Program-made: the position numbers and the translations under genes
Part shown: positions 46,122 through 55,873 of the stretch, piece after piece
Layout of the letters: each line of letters opens with the position of its first letter
How positions within the stretch are numbered: position 1 is the first letter of the stretch
Source: Verrucomicrobiales bacterium
Lineage (GTDB): Bacteria; Verrucomicrobiota; Verrucomicrobiia; Limisphaerales; CAIMTB01
Length of the DNA stretch: 64,000 nucleotides
NCBI GenBank assembly: GCA_016795425.1
Contig: JAEUHG010000116.1
Span: 1-64,000, forward strand
Direction: 5' to 3'
Notes under the pieces: generated by a model
The model's input: only the letters and a program-made list of their open reading frames with translations
Told to the model about the DNA's origin: nothing
The model's database searches: none

Positions 46122-46697
46122 ATGATTGTCTCCCGCAAACCTCTGAGCCTGGCCGAGCGGTTTTACCTCCCCGCCGTGGCCAATGGATTCAAGGTCACGT
46201 GGCGCCATTTCCGGCGGACGGTGTTCGAAGGCAAGACCGCAGCCGGAGAGACGGCCGGGGGATTTCATCCCGAGGTACCGTGGAAGGTGGAGCCGGGGTA
46301 TCGGGGAGCTCCGTATCTCGTGCGGGACCAGGAAGGCCATACCAAGTGTGTCTCCTGCCAGCTCTGCGAGTTCATCTGTCCGCCCAAGGCGATCCGCATC
46401 ACACCCCCGGGTCCGGACGGGCAGGCGGCCGACCGGAAGAACGCGGAGAAGATGCCGCGGGATTTCGAGATCAACATGCTTCGGTGCATCTTCTGCGGCC
46501 TCTGCCAGGAGGTCTGCCCGGAGGAGGCGATCTTTCTGCAGAAGGACTATTCCCTGAGCGGCGGGTCCAGGGAGGAGATGATCTACAACAAGGAACGGCT
46601 ACTGGCCCTGGGAGGTACGCATTCCGGGACTCAGAAGTGGAAACACAAACTCGAGGAGGCGAAGGCCCAGGAGGCCTTTCCCGTGAAGACCCCATGA
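46122..46697 (+). CDS. nuoI: NADH-quinone oxidoreductase subunit NuoI
   Basis: A 191-residue ferredoxin-like subunit with two [4Fe-4S] motifs, CVSCQLCEFICP (about 77-88) and CIFCGLCQEVCP (about 125-136), that pass electrons from NuoG to NuoB. FYLPAVANGFKVTWRHFRR is the amphipathic N-terminal helix. The ATG at 46122 is chosen over a TTG inside nuoH. The spacing between the two cluster motifs is 36 residues, with a PDGQAADRKNAEKMP insertion. Confidence 0.95.
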   Translation: MIVSRKPLSLAERFYLPAVANGFKVTWRHFRRTVFEGKTAAGETAGGFHPEVPWKVEPGYRGAPYLVRDQEGHTKCVSCQLCEFICPPKAIRITPPGPDGQAADRKNAEKMPRDFEINMLRCIFCGLCQEVCPEEAIFLQKDYSLSGGSREEMIYNKERLLALGGTHSGTQKWKHKLEEAKAQEAFPVKTP

Positions 46698-46743
46698 CCT
46701 CCAACGCCACGCATCCCGAGCCTGCAACCCTGGGACTCCATCG

Positions 46744-47244
46744 ATGACCGATCTCCTGTTCATCGTGTTCGCCGGACTGGCATTGCTGTGCGGCTTTTTG
46801 ACGGTGGCGAATCCCTTCACGCGCAGTCCGGTGGCCAGCGCGTTGTTCCTGGTGCTGACCATGGTCTGGCTTTCCGGGCTGTTTGTCCTGTTGCATGCCT
46901 TCTTCATCGCGGCGGTGCAGATCCTGGTCTACGCCGGTGCCGTCATGGTGCTGTTCCTGTTCGTGATCATGATGCTGGACTTGCGGGAAGAGGAGCGGCG
47001 GCAGTGGAACCGATTCGGCGTGGCCGCGGGCCTCATCGCGGTGGCGGGTCTGCTGGGCATCACCGTGCTGACGGTGGTTCGTTCGGGGATTTCCGGCGAG
47101 ACCGAGGCGACGTTGGAGGGGACCACTCCGCTGCTGGGAACGGCGTTGTTCACCCAGTACCTGCTGCCGTTCGAGATCGTCTCCGTGGTGCTCCTGGTGG
47201 CGATGGTGGGCGTGATTCTGCTCAGCAAACGCGAACTCAAATGA
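46744..47244 (+). CDS. nuoJ: NADH-quinone oxidoreductase subunit NuoJ
   Basis: A 166-residue membrane subunit with five hydrophobic helices. It shows NPFTRSPVASALFLVLTMVW (about 23-42) and HAFFIAAVQILVYAGAVMVL (about 54-73), the pi-bulge helix region of NuoJ, followed by FVIMMLDLREEE. The final helix ends in LLSKRELK. It lies 46 bp after nuoI. The C-terminal part is slightly divergent, as usual for this subunit. Confidence 0.93.
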   Translation: MTDLLFIVFAGLALLCGFLTVANPFTRSPVASALFLVLTMVWLSGLFVLLHAFFIAAVQILVYAGAVMVLFLFVIMMLDLREEERRQWNRFGVAAGLIAVAGLLGITVLTVVRSGISGETEATLEGTTPLLGTALFTQYLLPFEIVSVVLLVAMVGVILLSKRELK

Positions 47245-47297
47245 GACCAAGCCTCCCCCCCATCCGAGGCGCCGGCCGCGGCCATTATTGAACGACC

Positions 47298-47603
47298 ATG
47301 CACGTCGGCCTCGAACATTACCTCCTGGTCAGCGCCGCGCTTTTCGCGCTGGGGTTGCTGGGCGTCATTCTGCGCCGGAACCTCCTGGTGCTTTACATGG
47401 GCCTCGAATTGATGCTGAACGCGGCGAACCTCGCGCTGGTGGCCTTCTCGCGGTTCCAAAACAACATTCAGGGCCAGGTGATGGTGTTCTTCATCATCAC
47501 CGTCGCCGCCGCCGAGGTGTCGGTCGGTCTCGCCCTTATCGTGGCGCTCTACCGCAAGCGCCAGACGGCCCACGTGGAGGACCTGACCTCCCTCAAGTTC
47601 TAG
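47298..47603 (+). CDS. nuoK: NADH-quinone oxidoreductase subunit NuoK
   Basis: A 101-residue three-helix membrane subunit. The block [20 protein letters not shown] (in part, about 15-33), [19 protein letters not shown] with the conserved proton-channel glutamates, and [23 protein letters not shown] identify it. The length is standard. It sits between nuoJ (53 bp) and nuoL (12 bp). Confidence 0.96.
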   Translation: MHVGLEHYLLVSAALFALGLLGVILRRNLLVLYMGLELMLNAANLALVAFSRFQNNIQGQVMVFFIITVAAAEVSVGLALIVALYRKRQTAHVEDLTSLKF

Positions 47604-47615
47604 GACGCGTGCCGC

Positions 47616-49538
47616 ATGAAACCTGAGACGCTCGCCTGGATCATTCTCGTCCTCCCGCTCCTGTCGGCCGCGGTGATCACCCTTTTCACCCGGCGCCAGC
47701 CGGGCCTCAGCGCCCGTATTTCCGTCGGCGCCGTCGCCCTGGCCTTCGTGGCGTCGATTCTGCTGGTCCTGGGCTATGGCCGCCTGCACCTCGGACCGGG
47801 CGAGATGTTGCTGACCTCCGTGTCGTGGCTCGAGGTGGGCGGGCTTTCCGTGGATCTCGGCCTGCGCCTCGACGCCATGAGCAACCTGATGTTGCTGATG
47901 GTCACCGGAGTGGGACTCATGATTCACCTCTACTCGCGAGGGTACATGGAGGGGGATCCTGGTTATTCGAGGTTTTTCGCGTCCTTGAGTCTCTTCATGT
48001 TTTCCATGCTGGGCATCGTGCTGGCGGCGAATTTCGTGATGATGTTCCTGTTTTGGGAACTGGTGGGCGTGTCGAGTTACTTGCTCATCGGCTTCTGGCA
48101 TGAGCGAGCTTCGGCCGCGGATGCCGCCAAAAAGGCGTTTCTCACCAACCGGTTGGGGGACTTCGGTTTTCTCCTCGGCATCATCATGGTGTGGTCCGCC
48201 CTGGGCACGGTGGATTTCCTTGATATCCAGCGGGCGTTGACGGTGAACCCCGCGGCCCTGGGTGTCGGCGCCAGTCTTGCCGGGGTCCTGATTTTTCTCG
48301 GCGCCATGGGCAAGAGCGCGCAATTCCCGCTTCATGTCTGGTTGCCCGACGCCATGGAAGGCCCAACTCCGGTGAGCGCCCTGATCCACGCCGCCACGAT
48401 GGTGGCGGCCGGTGTGTACATGCTGGCGCGATCGTTTGTAGTGTTCAACGTGCCTTCGGCCTGGCCGGGCGGTTTGGATTTTCTCCACGGAGTGACGGCC
48501 CTCGACGTGATCGCCTGGATCGGCGGCGTGACCTCGTTGCTGGCAGCGCTCATGGCGGTGCAGCAGAGCGATATCAAGCGCATCCTGGCGTATTCCACAT
48601 TGTCGCAACTTGGCTACATGGTCATGGCGGTGGGATGTGCGAAGCCGGACGCCGGAATGTTCCACCTGTTGACCCACGCCTTCTTCAAGGCGCTGCTCTT
48701 CCTGGGTGCCGGCTCGATCATCCACGCCCTGCATCACGAGCAGAACATCTGGAAGATGGGCGGATTGAAGTCCCGACTGCCGGTGACCTACTGGACATTC
48801 CTGGTGGGAACGCTGGCTCTATGCGGTGTGCCGCCCTTCAGCGGTTTTTATTCCAAGGACGGGATCCTGGCGGCGGCCGAAACGCGCCCGTTGCTGTTTG
48901 CCCTGGGTCTGCTGGTGGCGGGCCTGACGGCCTTTTACATGTTCCGCCTGGTGTTCGTGGCGTTGCGCGGCGTGCCGCGGGATGCGCAGGTCACCCACGC
49001 GCACGAACCTGGACCGACCATGCTGTGGCCGCTGCGGCTTCTCGCGTTGGCATCGGTGCTGGCGGGATTCTGGGGAATGGAAGGCGTGCTTCAGGGTGTG
49101 TTTGGCCGGGCAACACACGACAGTCATGGCGGCTGGCTGGCCACGGCCCTGGCGCCCTTCGGGCACGCCCCCCTGGCGGCCATGATGGGACTGTTCGCCA
49201 CGGGATTCGGTTTCGCGCTGGCGTGGTCGCTGTACGGCAGCGGTCCGGCGCACGACCCGCTGCCGGAGAAATTGGGGGTGGTGGCGCGTTGGATGCGGGA
49301 CAAGTTTTACTTCGATGAACTGTATGCCGTGCTGATTCGCGTGACGCACGACGCGCTGGCGGGTCTCGCTGATTGGGCGGATCGCTGGCTGGTGGCCGGG
49401 TTTTTGGTGCGCGGCACCCACGGGACCATGGATGTCTTCGGGCGGGTGCTACGGTTGGTGCAGACCGGAAATCTGCAGACCTACGCCTTCGCAGCGGCGC
49501 TGGGACTGGCCGTGGTGATGTGGCTGATGCTGATGTGA
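47616..49538 (+). CDS. nuoL: NADH-quinone oxidoreductase subunit NuoL
   Basis: A 640-residue antiporter-like subunit with about 15 or 16 helices. Core blocks are YMEGDPGYSRFFASLSLFMF, FWELVGVSSYLLIGFWHER, KAFLTNRLGDFGFLLG, GKSAQFPLHVWLPDAMEGPT, and LIHAATMVAAGVYMLARSF. The C-terminal lateral-helix region carries VVARWMRDKFYFDELYAVLI, present in long NuoL proteins. It pumps protons in the distal membrane arm. nuoM follows after 31 bp. Confidence 0.96.
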   Translation: MKPETLAWIILVLPLLSAAVITLFTRRQPGLSARISVGAVALAFVASILLVLGYGRLHLGPGEMLLTSVSWLEVGGLSVDLGLRLDAMSNLMLLMVTGVGLMIHLYSRGYMEGDPGYSRFFASLSLFMFSMLGIVLAANFVMMFLFWELVGVSSYLLIGFWHERASAADAAKKAFLTNRLGDFGFLLGIIMVWSALGTVDFLDIQRALTVNPAALGVGASLAGVLIFLGAMGKSAQFPLHVWLPDAMEGPTPVSALIHAATMVAAGVYMLARSFVVFNVPSAWPGGLDFLHGVTALDVIAWIGGVTSLLAALMAVQQSDIKRILAYSTLSQLGYMVMAVGCAKPDAGMFHLLTHAFFKALLFLGAGSIIHALHHEQNIWKMGGLKSRLPVTYWTFLVGTLALCGVPPFSGFYSKDGILAAAETRPLLFALGLLVAGLTAFYMFRLVFVALRGVPRDAQVTHAHEPGPTMLWPLRLLALASVLAGFWGMEGVLQGVFGRATHDSHGGWLATALAPFGHAPLAAMMGLFATGFGFALAWSLYGSGPAHDPLPEKLGVVARWMRDKFYFDELYAVLIRVTHDALAGLADWADRWLVAGFLVRGTHGTMDVFGRVLRLVQTGNLQTYAFAAALGLAVVMWLMLM

Positions 49539-49569
49539 GACAACGCGATCGAACTATCTCCGCCACCCG

Positions 49570-51126
49570 ATGTCACCCCTCCTCTGGATCCTGCTTCTGC
49601 CGCTGCTCACCGCGGCCGCTCTCGTGTTGGTTCCGCGGACCTACTCGTTCGTCATCCGCACGGCGACCCTGGTTTGCACCGCGATGGTCGCGCTGATCGC
49701 GCTCGGATTGATGGGCGACTTCGACGCCGCGCCGGTGCTCGAGGGCGGCTATCGATGGGTTCAGCGGATTCCATGGGTGCCGTCGCTGGGAATCTCCCTG
49801 TCGGTGGGTGTCGATGGCATCAATTTGGGGCTCGTCGTGATGGGGGCGCTGGTGGCGTTTTGCGCCGCCTGCGTTTCGAACGAAATCAAGGAGCGGACCA
49901 AGGAATACTACGTTTTGCTGTTGGTGATGACCGGCGGCATCCTGGGTGCCTTCGTTTCTCTGGACCTTTTCTTCCTCTATTTTTTCCACGAATTGGCGCT
50001 GGTGCCGACGTTCATCATGATCGGTGTCTGGGGCCGGGGGGAACGGCGAGGCTACGCGGCCTTTCAGATCACGCTCTACCTCACCCTGGGCGCGCTGATC
50101 GCCTTGATCGGGCTCATCGCACTGTATCTGCAGTCCGGGGCGCGCACATTCGATTTGGTGGAATTGACCCAATACCTGGCGGCGAATCCCATGCCGGTGG
50201 CGCGCCAGGTGTTCATCTTTCCCTGGCTCCTGTTTGGATTGGGAATTCTGGTTTCGCTGTGGCCGTTCCATACCTGGGCGCCCATCGGCTACGGTTCGGC
50301 TCCAACCGCGACGGCGATGCTGCACGCCGGTGTGCTGAAGAAGTTCGGGTTGTACGCGCTGCTGAAAGTGGCCATTCCCCTGCTTCCTGAGGGTGCCAAA
50401 GTCTGGTTGCCTTGGGCCGCGTGGCTGTGCCTGGGCAACATCCTGTACTGCGGCTGGGTGGCCATGCGGCAGCGGGACCTGAATCTGCTCATCGGTAATT
50501 CGAGCGTGGCCCATGTCGGTTTTGTCTTCCTCGGCTTGGCCAGCCTGACGTGGGTCGGGGTGACTGGGGCCGTGGTGGTGATGGTGGCCCACGGATTCCT
50601 GGCCGCGCTCAGTTTCGCCCTGAGCGGATGGCTCCATGGGCAATCCCGGTCGCTGGACATGACCAAGATGGGCGGGCTGCTGAAGCAGTTGCCGTTCGTT
50701 GGCGCGGTCATGATCATGGCGATGTTCGCCGGGTGCGGCCTGCCTGGCTTTGGCAATTTCGTCGGGGAAATGCTGGTGCTCTTCGGCGGTTGGAACAGCG
50801 ACCTGGTGATCTGCGGCGGCTGGGTGCCGATGCGTTGGTTCGTGGCCGCCGCGGCATGGGGAGCCCTGGTGGTGGCGGCGGTCTACATGCTTCGGGCGGT
50901 GCGCACGATGTGGCATGGTCCTCGGGCGGAAGGGTGGGCCAGCGCTGCGGATCCCGTGGGACTCTGGCGCAAGCTGCCGTTCCTGGTGCTCCTCGGCAGT
51001 TTGTTGGTGACCGGGATTTGGCCGCGAGTGTTGACGGATCGCATTGCGCCCGGCGCGCGGGTGATCGTGGAGGGGGTGGGCCGGTCGGTCCCGCCACCGC
51101 AATTGGCTGCCCAGCGTGTCCCCTGA
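49570..51126 (+). CDS. nuoM: NADH-quinone oxidoreductase subunit NuoM
   Basis: A 518-residue antiporter-like proton-pumping subunit. Seen are SLGISLSVGVDGINLGLVVM, FFHELALVPTFIMIGVWGRG with the key Glu, FALYTLGALI-like helices, WPFHTWAPIGYGSAPTATAM and LHAGVLKKFGLYALLK with the channel Lys. The usual NuoM motif WLPDAHTEAPT is replaced by a form with APIGYGSAPTATA. Length and helix pattern are normal. nuoN begins 15 bp after the stop. Confidence 0.95.
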   Translation: MSPLLWILLLPLLTAAALVLVPRTYSFVIRTATLVCTAMVALIALGLMGDFDAAPVLEGGYRWVQRIPWVPSLGISLSVGVDGINLGLVVMGALVAFCAACVSNEIKERTKEYYVLLLVMTGGILGAFVSLDLFFLYFFHELALVPTFIMIGVWGRGERRGYAAFQITLYLTLGALIALIGLIALYLQSGARTFDLVELTQYLAANPMPVARQVFIFPWLLFGLGILVSLWPFHTWAPIGYGSAPTATAMLHAGVLKKFGLYALLKVAIPLLPEGAKVWLPWAAWLCLGNILYCGWVAMRQRDLNLLIGNSSVAHVGFVFLGLASLTWVGVTGAVVVMVAHGFLAALSFALSGWLHGQSRSLDMTKMGGLLKQLPFVGAVMIMAMFAGCGLPGFGNFVGEMLVLFGGWNSDLVICGGWVPMRWFVAAAAWGALVVAAVYMLRAVRTMWHGPRAEGWASAADPVGLWRKLPFLVLLGSLLVTGIWPRVLTDRIAPGARVIVEGVGRSVPPPQLAAQRVP

Positions 51127-51141
51127 TCCGTGGAGATTCCG

Positions 51142-52593
51142 ATGAACCTTTCTCTGCTCGGACCTGAACTGGTGCTGATCGGTCTCGGCCTGGCGCTGTT
51201 GCTGGCGGACCTTGTCGTTCCGCCCGACCGCCGACGGTACCTGGGTGGCGCGGCGGCGGTATTGGCGCTCGCGCTCGCACTCTACGTTTTGCGTGGCCCC
51301 GGCCTTGCGGGGGAGCCGGCGTATGCCTTTGGGGACCGGTTTGTCGTGGATGGCCTGTCGGGATTCTTCAAAGCGATTTTCCTCACCGCGGGTGCCGTGG
51401 TGCTGGTGTTGGCGGTAGATTGGGCCCATTCGCAGCAGCAGGCGGTGACCGAGTATTTTGTCCTGATTCTGTTCGCCCTCGCCGGCATGATGCTGGCTGC
51501 TTCGGCCAATGATTTCACGGTGATGTACGTGGCCCTCGAATTGGTCACGGTCACATTTTACGTCCTGACGAGTTATCAGAGGAACCGGGTGGCTTCGTTG
51601 GAGGCGGGGGTGAAATACCTCATCCTGGGCGCCCTTTCTTCCGCCTTCCTGGTGTATGGCATCGCACTTTGCTACGGGGCGTCGGGGACGATGCACTTCA
51701 GGGAAATCGCGGCGAAATCAGCGGAACTGGCCGATCATCGCCTGTTCCAGTTGGGCATGCTGATGGTGTTTGGTGGATTGGCGTTCAAGGTGGCCCTCTT
51801 CCCTTTCCAGGTGTGGGCGCCGGATGTCTATGAAGGCTCGCCCGCCCCGACGACGGCGTTTCTGGCCATCGGCTCGAAGGGGGCCGGGGTGGTCCTGTTG
51901 GTCCGTTTGTTCGGCAATGTGGCGCCCGAGTTGGCCTTGAAATGGGAACCGCTGCTGATGGGGGTCGCCGGCATTTCGATTCTTTACGGCAGCCTGTGTG
52001 CCATCCCTCAGCGCAGTCTCAAGCGGTTGCTGGGCTATTCCAGCATCGCCAATGGTGGATTCGTGTTGATCGGAATCGCGACCGCGTCCAAGGCGGGATC
52101 GGCGGCCGTGCTCTTCTACCTTGCCGGCTATCTTTTCACGGTCTTGGCGGCGTTCCTGGTGATCTCGATGGTGGTGCAGCGTCTCGAGACGGACGATATC
52201 TCCGCGCTGTCCGGGCTGCATCACCGGGCACCGTTGCTGGCCGCCGCATTGGCGTTGGCGATGATTTCGTTGGCCGGCGTCCCGCCGCTGGCGGGATTCT
52301 TCGGAAAGTTTCTGGTTCTGAAGGCGCTGGTGGATCAAGGCGCTTCCTTCCCCGCCTGGTACGCCCTCGCCGGTGTGGCCATCGTCGGCGTGGTCATCTC
52401 CTTTTGGTATTATTTCGGGGTCGTTCGGGCGATGTATTGGCCTGAATCCAACGGCGATCTCACCACCCTGCCGGTGCCGCCCCTCATCCAGGTCGCATTG
52501 GCGGTCTGCGTGGCGGGCATCCTCGCCCTGGGCCTGTTCCCGGGAACGGTGTGGGACGCGGCCGTCGCGGCGGTGGCGGGACTCCGGCTTTGA
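51142..52593 (+). CDS. nuoN: NADH-quinone oxidoreductase subunit NuoN
   Basis: A 483-residue antiporter-like subunit with about fourteen helices. Identifying blocks are NDFTVMYVALELVTVTFYVL, SLEAGVKYLILGALSSAFLV, FGGLAFKVALFPFQVWAPDV, YEGSPAPTTAFLAIGSKGAG and LLGYSSIANGGFVLIG. The ATG at 51142 (MNLSLLGPELVLIG) is preferred over a GTG at 51130. It closes the operon; a 219-bp gap follows with no clear terminator. Confidence 0.95.
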   Translation: MNLSLLGPELVLIGLGLALLLADLVVPPDRRRYLGGAAAVLALALALYVLRGPGLAGEPAYAFGDRFVVDGLSGFFKAIFLTAGAVVLVLAVDWAHSQQQAVTEYFVLILFALAGMMLAASANDFTVMYVALELVTVTFYVLTSYQRNRVASLEAGVKYLILGALSSAFLVYGIALCYGASGTMHFREIAAKSAELADHRLFQLGMLMVFGGLAFKVALFPFQVWAPDVYEGSPAPTTAFLAIGSKGAGVVLLVRLFGNVAPELALKWEPLLMGVAGISILYGSLCAIPQRSLKRLLGYSSIANGGFVLIGIATASKAGSAAVLFYLAGYLFTVLAAFLVISMVVQRLETDDISALSGLHHRAPLLAAALALAMISLAGVPPLAGFFGKFLVLKALVDQGASFPAWYALAGVAIVGVVISFWYYFGVVRAMYWPESNGDLTTLPVPPLIQVALAVCVAGILALGLFPGTVWDAAVAAVAGLRL

Positions 52594-52812
52594 TTCCGAG
52601 GCCATCGGCATTCGTGATCCGAAACGAAATGCGGGTCGGCATGGCCATCGTTCCGTGGCCGGCGGACTCCCGGTGCGATCGAGTCGAGGCCAATTCGATC
52701 CGGATTCGGATGGCAACCCCGCCTCCGCGGGCGAAAGGCGGTCGCAGGACGGCGATCCCCCCTCGAACGGGGTATTGATCTCCTTGCTTCACAAGTCGCG
52801 ATCGCTTGGGGC

Positions 52813-53829
52813 ATGCTGTCTGTCCCGACGCGACCGATGGCCAATCGAGCGCCAAAAAAGAAGCGAACTGGAACACCGCATTCCGTGGTGACCGGGGGCG
52901 CTGGCTTCGTCGGATCGCATCTCGTCGACCTCCTGCTCGGCCGCGGTCACCACGTCACGGTGCTGGATAACTTGGTGACCGGGTCGGTCGACAACGTCGC
53001 CCACCTGGCCGGTCATCCGAACTTCCGCTTCATTCAGCAGGACGTCACGGAGTACCTGTTCCTGGACACCCCGGTCGACTTCGTATGGCATTTCGCGAGT
53101 CCGGCGAGCCCTGTCGATTATCGTGAACTGCCCATCCAGACTTTAAAGGTGGGTTCCCTGGGAACGCACAAGGCGCTCGGCCTCGCCAAACACAAGTCCG
53201 CGCGATTCCTCTTGGCCTCCACTTCGGAAGTTTACGGCGATCCCCAGGTGCATCCGCAGACTGAGGATTATTGGGGCCACGTGAATCCCATCGGACCCCG
53301 CGGCTGCTACGACGAGGCAAAGCGGTTCGCGGAAGCCATGACGATGGCCTACCGCGAGGAGCATGGGCTGGAGACCCGCATCGTTCGCATTTTCAACACC
53401 TATGGTCCGCGCATGCGCTTGCGCGATGGACGGGTGGTGCCGGCGTTTGTCAGTCAGGCGTTGTCCGGCAAGCCGCTGACCGTTTTTGGCGATGGCAGTC
53501 AGACGCGGAGCTTTTGCTACGTCTCCGACCTGGTGGACGGGATTTATCGCCTGATGATGTGCCGGGATCGCACCGCTCACCTGCCGGTGAACATCGGGAA
53601 CCCCACCGAGATGACGATCCTGCAGTTCGCCGAGGAAATTCTGAGACTGACCGGTTCGCGCAGTCGGATACGGCGGGCGCCCTTGCCGAAGGATGACCCG
53701 CGGCAGCGGCAGCCGGACATCAGCCGGGCGCGAAAAATCCTTAAATGGGCCCCAAAAATCGTCTTGAGCGAGGGCTTGCGGCGAACGATAGATTATTTTT
53801 GTGGTCAAAGAAGAGGCAACCCCGTATGA
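52813..53829 (+). CDS. UDP-glucuronate decarboxylase-like NAD-dependent epimerase/dehydratase
   Basis: A 338-residue extended short-chain dehydrogenase. It has the Rossmann glycines [10 protein letters not shown] (about 28-37), [20 protein letters not shown] in the UXS-specific region, [12 protein letters not shown] with the catalytic Ser, [10 protein letters not shown] with Tyr and Lys, and [13 protein letters not shown]. These match UXS, which converts UDP-glucuronate to UDP-xylose for surface polysaccharide. An ATG at 52837 is an equally plausible start. It lies between the complex I operon and the pilus-like cluster and belongs clearly to neither. Confidence 0.88.
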   Translation: MLSVPTRPMANRAPKKKRTGTPHSVVTGGAGFVGSHLVDLLLGRGHHVTVLDNLVTGSVDNVAHLAGHPNFRFIQQDVTEYLFLDTPVDFVWHFASPASPVDYRELPIQTLKVGSLGTHKALGLAKHKSARFLLASTSEVYGDPQVHPQTEDYWGHVNPIGPRGCYDEAKRFAEAMTMAYREEHGLETRIVRIFNTYGPRMRLRDGRVVPAFVSQALSGKPLTVFGDGSQTRSFCYVSDLVDGIYRLMMCRDRTAHLPVNIGNPTEMTILQFAEEILRLTGSRSRIRRAPLPKDDPRQRQPDISRARKILKWAPKIVLSEGLRRTIDYFCGQRRGNPV

Positions 53830-53859
53830 ACGTCGCGAAGCCGCGTGGGATTTTTGAGT

Positions 53860-53887
53860 TTGACCCTATGGAGAGCTTTCCTTTAAC
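53860..53887 (+). promoter_or_regulatory. Possible promoter of the pilus-like operon
   Basis: TTGACC (53860-53865), 16-bp spacer, TTTAAC (53882-53887) in the 138-bp gap ahead of the pilM-like gene, leaving a leader of about 73 bases. The -35 match is good and the -10 match moderate. Inferred from sequence only. Confidence 0.35.
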
Positions 53888-53967
53888 CAGCCTCCGCCCA
53901 TTCCCACACGGCAGTGGCGTTCACACAGTGCTGAACGCTCCCGCGCCTGCGGGGCACCCATGGCGCC

Positions 53968-55872
53968 ATGCTTAAAGCAAAACCATTCTTAACGGTCGAT
54001 TTCGGCGCGGGCACGCTGAAGGTAGCCGAATTCGAGATCAACGACGCGGGCAACCTCGTCCTCCGCCAGTTCGGGTTCAAGCCGCTGGGCTTGGAGGGTT
54101 CCCAGGAAAGCGCCCGGGAACGGGTGGTCACCAAGGCCATCCAGGACCTTTTCAATGAGCGTGGGTTCACGGCGCGAACGGCGAACGTCTGCGCCCCGGG
54201 CTTCCACGTCTTCTCCAAGTTCGTCAAGTTGCCACCGGTCGATTCGGCCAAAGTCAGCCAGATCGTCCAGTACGAGGCGCAGCAGAACGTCCCGTTTCCA
54301 CTGGCCGAAGTCGTGTGGGACTACCAGATCCTCGGTGCCGCGCCGGGTGGTGAAATGGAAGTCCTGTTGGTGGCCATAAAGACGGACATCGTCGAGGGCC
54401 TGTTCCGTGTCGCCGAATCCAAGGGCGTCCGTTTGCAGGCGGTCGATGTCTCGCCGGCCGCTCTCGCCAATGCCTTTCGCTTCAACTACAGCGACCAGGA
54501 CGGCTGCACCATGCTCCTGGATATCGGCGCCAAGACGAGCACCGTTCTCTTCTTTGAGAAGGGCAAGATCTACGCGCGCAGCATCAGCATCGGTGCCAAT
54601 TCGATCACCCAGGATTTCGCCACCGAAACCAAGGTCCGCTTCAATGAGGCCGAGCAGTTCAAATTGCAGCATGGCTTTGTCAGCCTTGGTGGTGCGTACG
54701 AGGAACCGGATGATCCAAAGCAGGCCGCGGTCGCCAAGGTGGCGCGGCAGGTCATGACCCGCCTCCATATCCAGGTCAATCAGACCATCCAGTTCTACCG
54801 CGGTCAGCAGGGCGGTGGCGCGCCGCAGCGGTTGGTGTTGTCGGGTGGGGCCTCGATCATGCCCTATACGGCCCAGTTCTTTGGGGAAAAGCTCAATATC
54901 CCCGTCGAGTACTTCAACCCGCTGCGCAATGTCCAGGTGGCCGCGACGGTCAACGTCGACGAACTCTCCGCCGTCGCGCATGCCATGGGAGAGTTGGTCG
55001 GCACGGCTCTGCGCAATCTGGCCCAGTGCCCGATTGAGCTGAACTTGCTGCCCAAGAGTTCGCTCAAACGTCAGCAGTTCGAACAGAAGAAGCCCTATTT
55101 CCTCGCTTCCTTGTTCAGTTTGGTCGTGGTGGTGGCAGCCATCGGCTACTTCACCCGCCAGTTGGCCAACGACAAGGAGGAGGCTCTCTCCCAAATCACC
55201 GCCAAGGTCGAACCGTTGGTGGCCAAGGAGGCCCAGCTGAACGACGCCTCGGGTGCGCTTAAGAAGGTCGAGACCGATTCGACCAAGTACCGGGAATGGC
55301 TGACCGCCAAATATCGCTGGGTGGACCTGCTCTCCGAAATCCGCACCGCACTCCTGGCGGCCGAGGAAAAAGCCAAACCTCCCGGCGTTGACGTCGGCAT
55401 TTGGGTCGAATCCCTCAAGATGGGGAACGTGACCAAGGAATTTGGCGATGTCCCGGGAGAGACCCCGGCCGAAGAGGATGCTCCCAAGTCGCCCTCTTCC
55501 TACATGTCGCCGGAGCTGATGCGTCGCTACGGATTGCTGATGCCTGGCATGCAGACCGCCGCTCCCGAAGGCGGCGAAGGAGGTGGGGAAGGCGGTGGCG
55601 AGGCCACGGCAGACACCGCGGCGACCAAAAAGAAAAAGGGTTCCACCAACGAGGTCTCCGAAATCAGTCTCGTGATGCGGGCGGTCAACCTGTACAATCT
55701 CGACGTCACCAAGAACCTCCATATCGCCGCGGCGGTCGAACAGGAATTAAAGGCCAATCCTATGTTCGACCCCGCCACCACGCGATTGGGCAAGCAGTCC
55801 ACCCCCGAGGCCGGCGCACCGACCTTCACCTTCGAGCTCACCCTCGGGTTGAAGGATCCAATCAAACTCTAG
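53968..55872 (+). CDS. PilM-PilN fusion, Amuc_1101-like
   Basis: A 634-residue protein. Residues about 1-360 form an actin-like PilM domain (FLTVDFGAGTLKVAEFEI, DIGAKTSTVLFFEKGKIYAR, VLSGGASIM). A transmembrane helix follows (about 376-396, LASLFSLVVVVAAIGYF), then a periplasmic coiled coil (about 397-470) as in PilN. The C-terminal part has a Gly/Glu-rich insert (about 530-550) preceded by MRRYGLLMPGM, then a strand-rich tail. In usual type IV pili PilM is cytoplasmic and binds the PilN tail; here both are one chain. It begins the cluster and runs into the next gene with 1 bp between. Confidence 0.85.
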   Translation: MLKAKPFLTVDFGAGTLKVAEFEINDAGNLVLRQFGFKPLGLEGSQESARERVVTKAIQDLFNERGFTARTANVCAPGFHVFSKFVKLPPVDSAKVSQIVQYEAQQNVPFPLAEVVWDYQILGAAPGGEMEVLLVAIKTDIVEGLFRVAESKGVRLQAVDVSPAALANAFRFNYSDQDGCTMLLDIGAKTSTVLFFEKGKIYARSISIGANSITQDFATETKVRFNEAEQFKLQHGFVSLGGAYEEPDDPKQAAVAKVARQVMTRLHIQVNQTIQFYRGQQGGGAPQRLVLSGGASIMPYTAQFFGEKLNIPVEYFNPLRNVQVAATVNVDELSAVAHAMGELVGTALRNLAQCPIELNLLPKSSLKRQQFEQKKPYFLASLFSLVVVVAAIGYFTRQLANDKEEALSQITAKVEPLVAKEAQLNDASGALKKVETDSTKYREWLTAKYRWVDLLSEIRTALLAAEEKAKPPGVDVGIWVESLKMGNVTKEFGDVPGETPAEEDAPKSPSSYMSPELMRRYGLLMPGMQTAAPEGGEGGGEGGGEATADTAATKKKKGSTNEVSEISLVMRAVNLYNLDVTKNLHIAAAVEQELKANPMFDPATTRLGKQSTPEAGAPTFTFELTLGLKDPIKL

Positions 55873-55873
55873 T

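Noticed and set aside
49573..51696. 707-codon minus-strand frame opposite nuoM and nuoN
   Set aside because: It is His/Arg/Gln-rich antisense of two membrane subunits and shows no domain.
52760..52785. Possible terminator hairpin after nuoN (CCCC...GGGG)
   Set aside because: The stem is only four or five pairs and no T-run follows.
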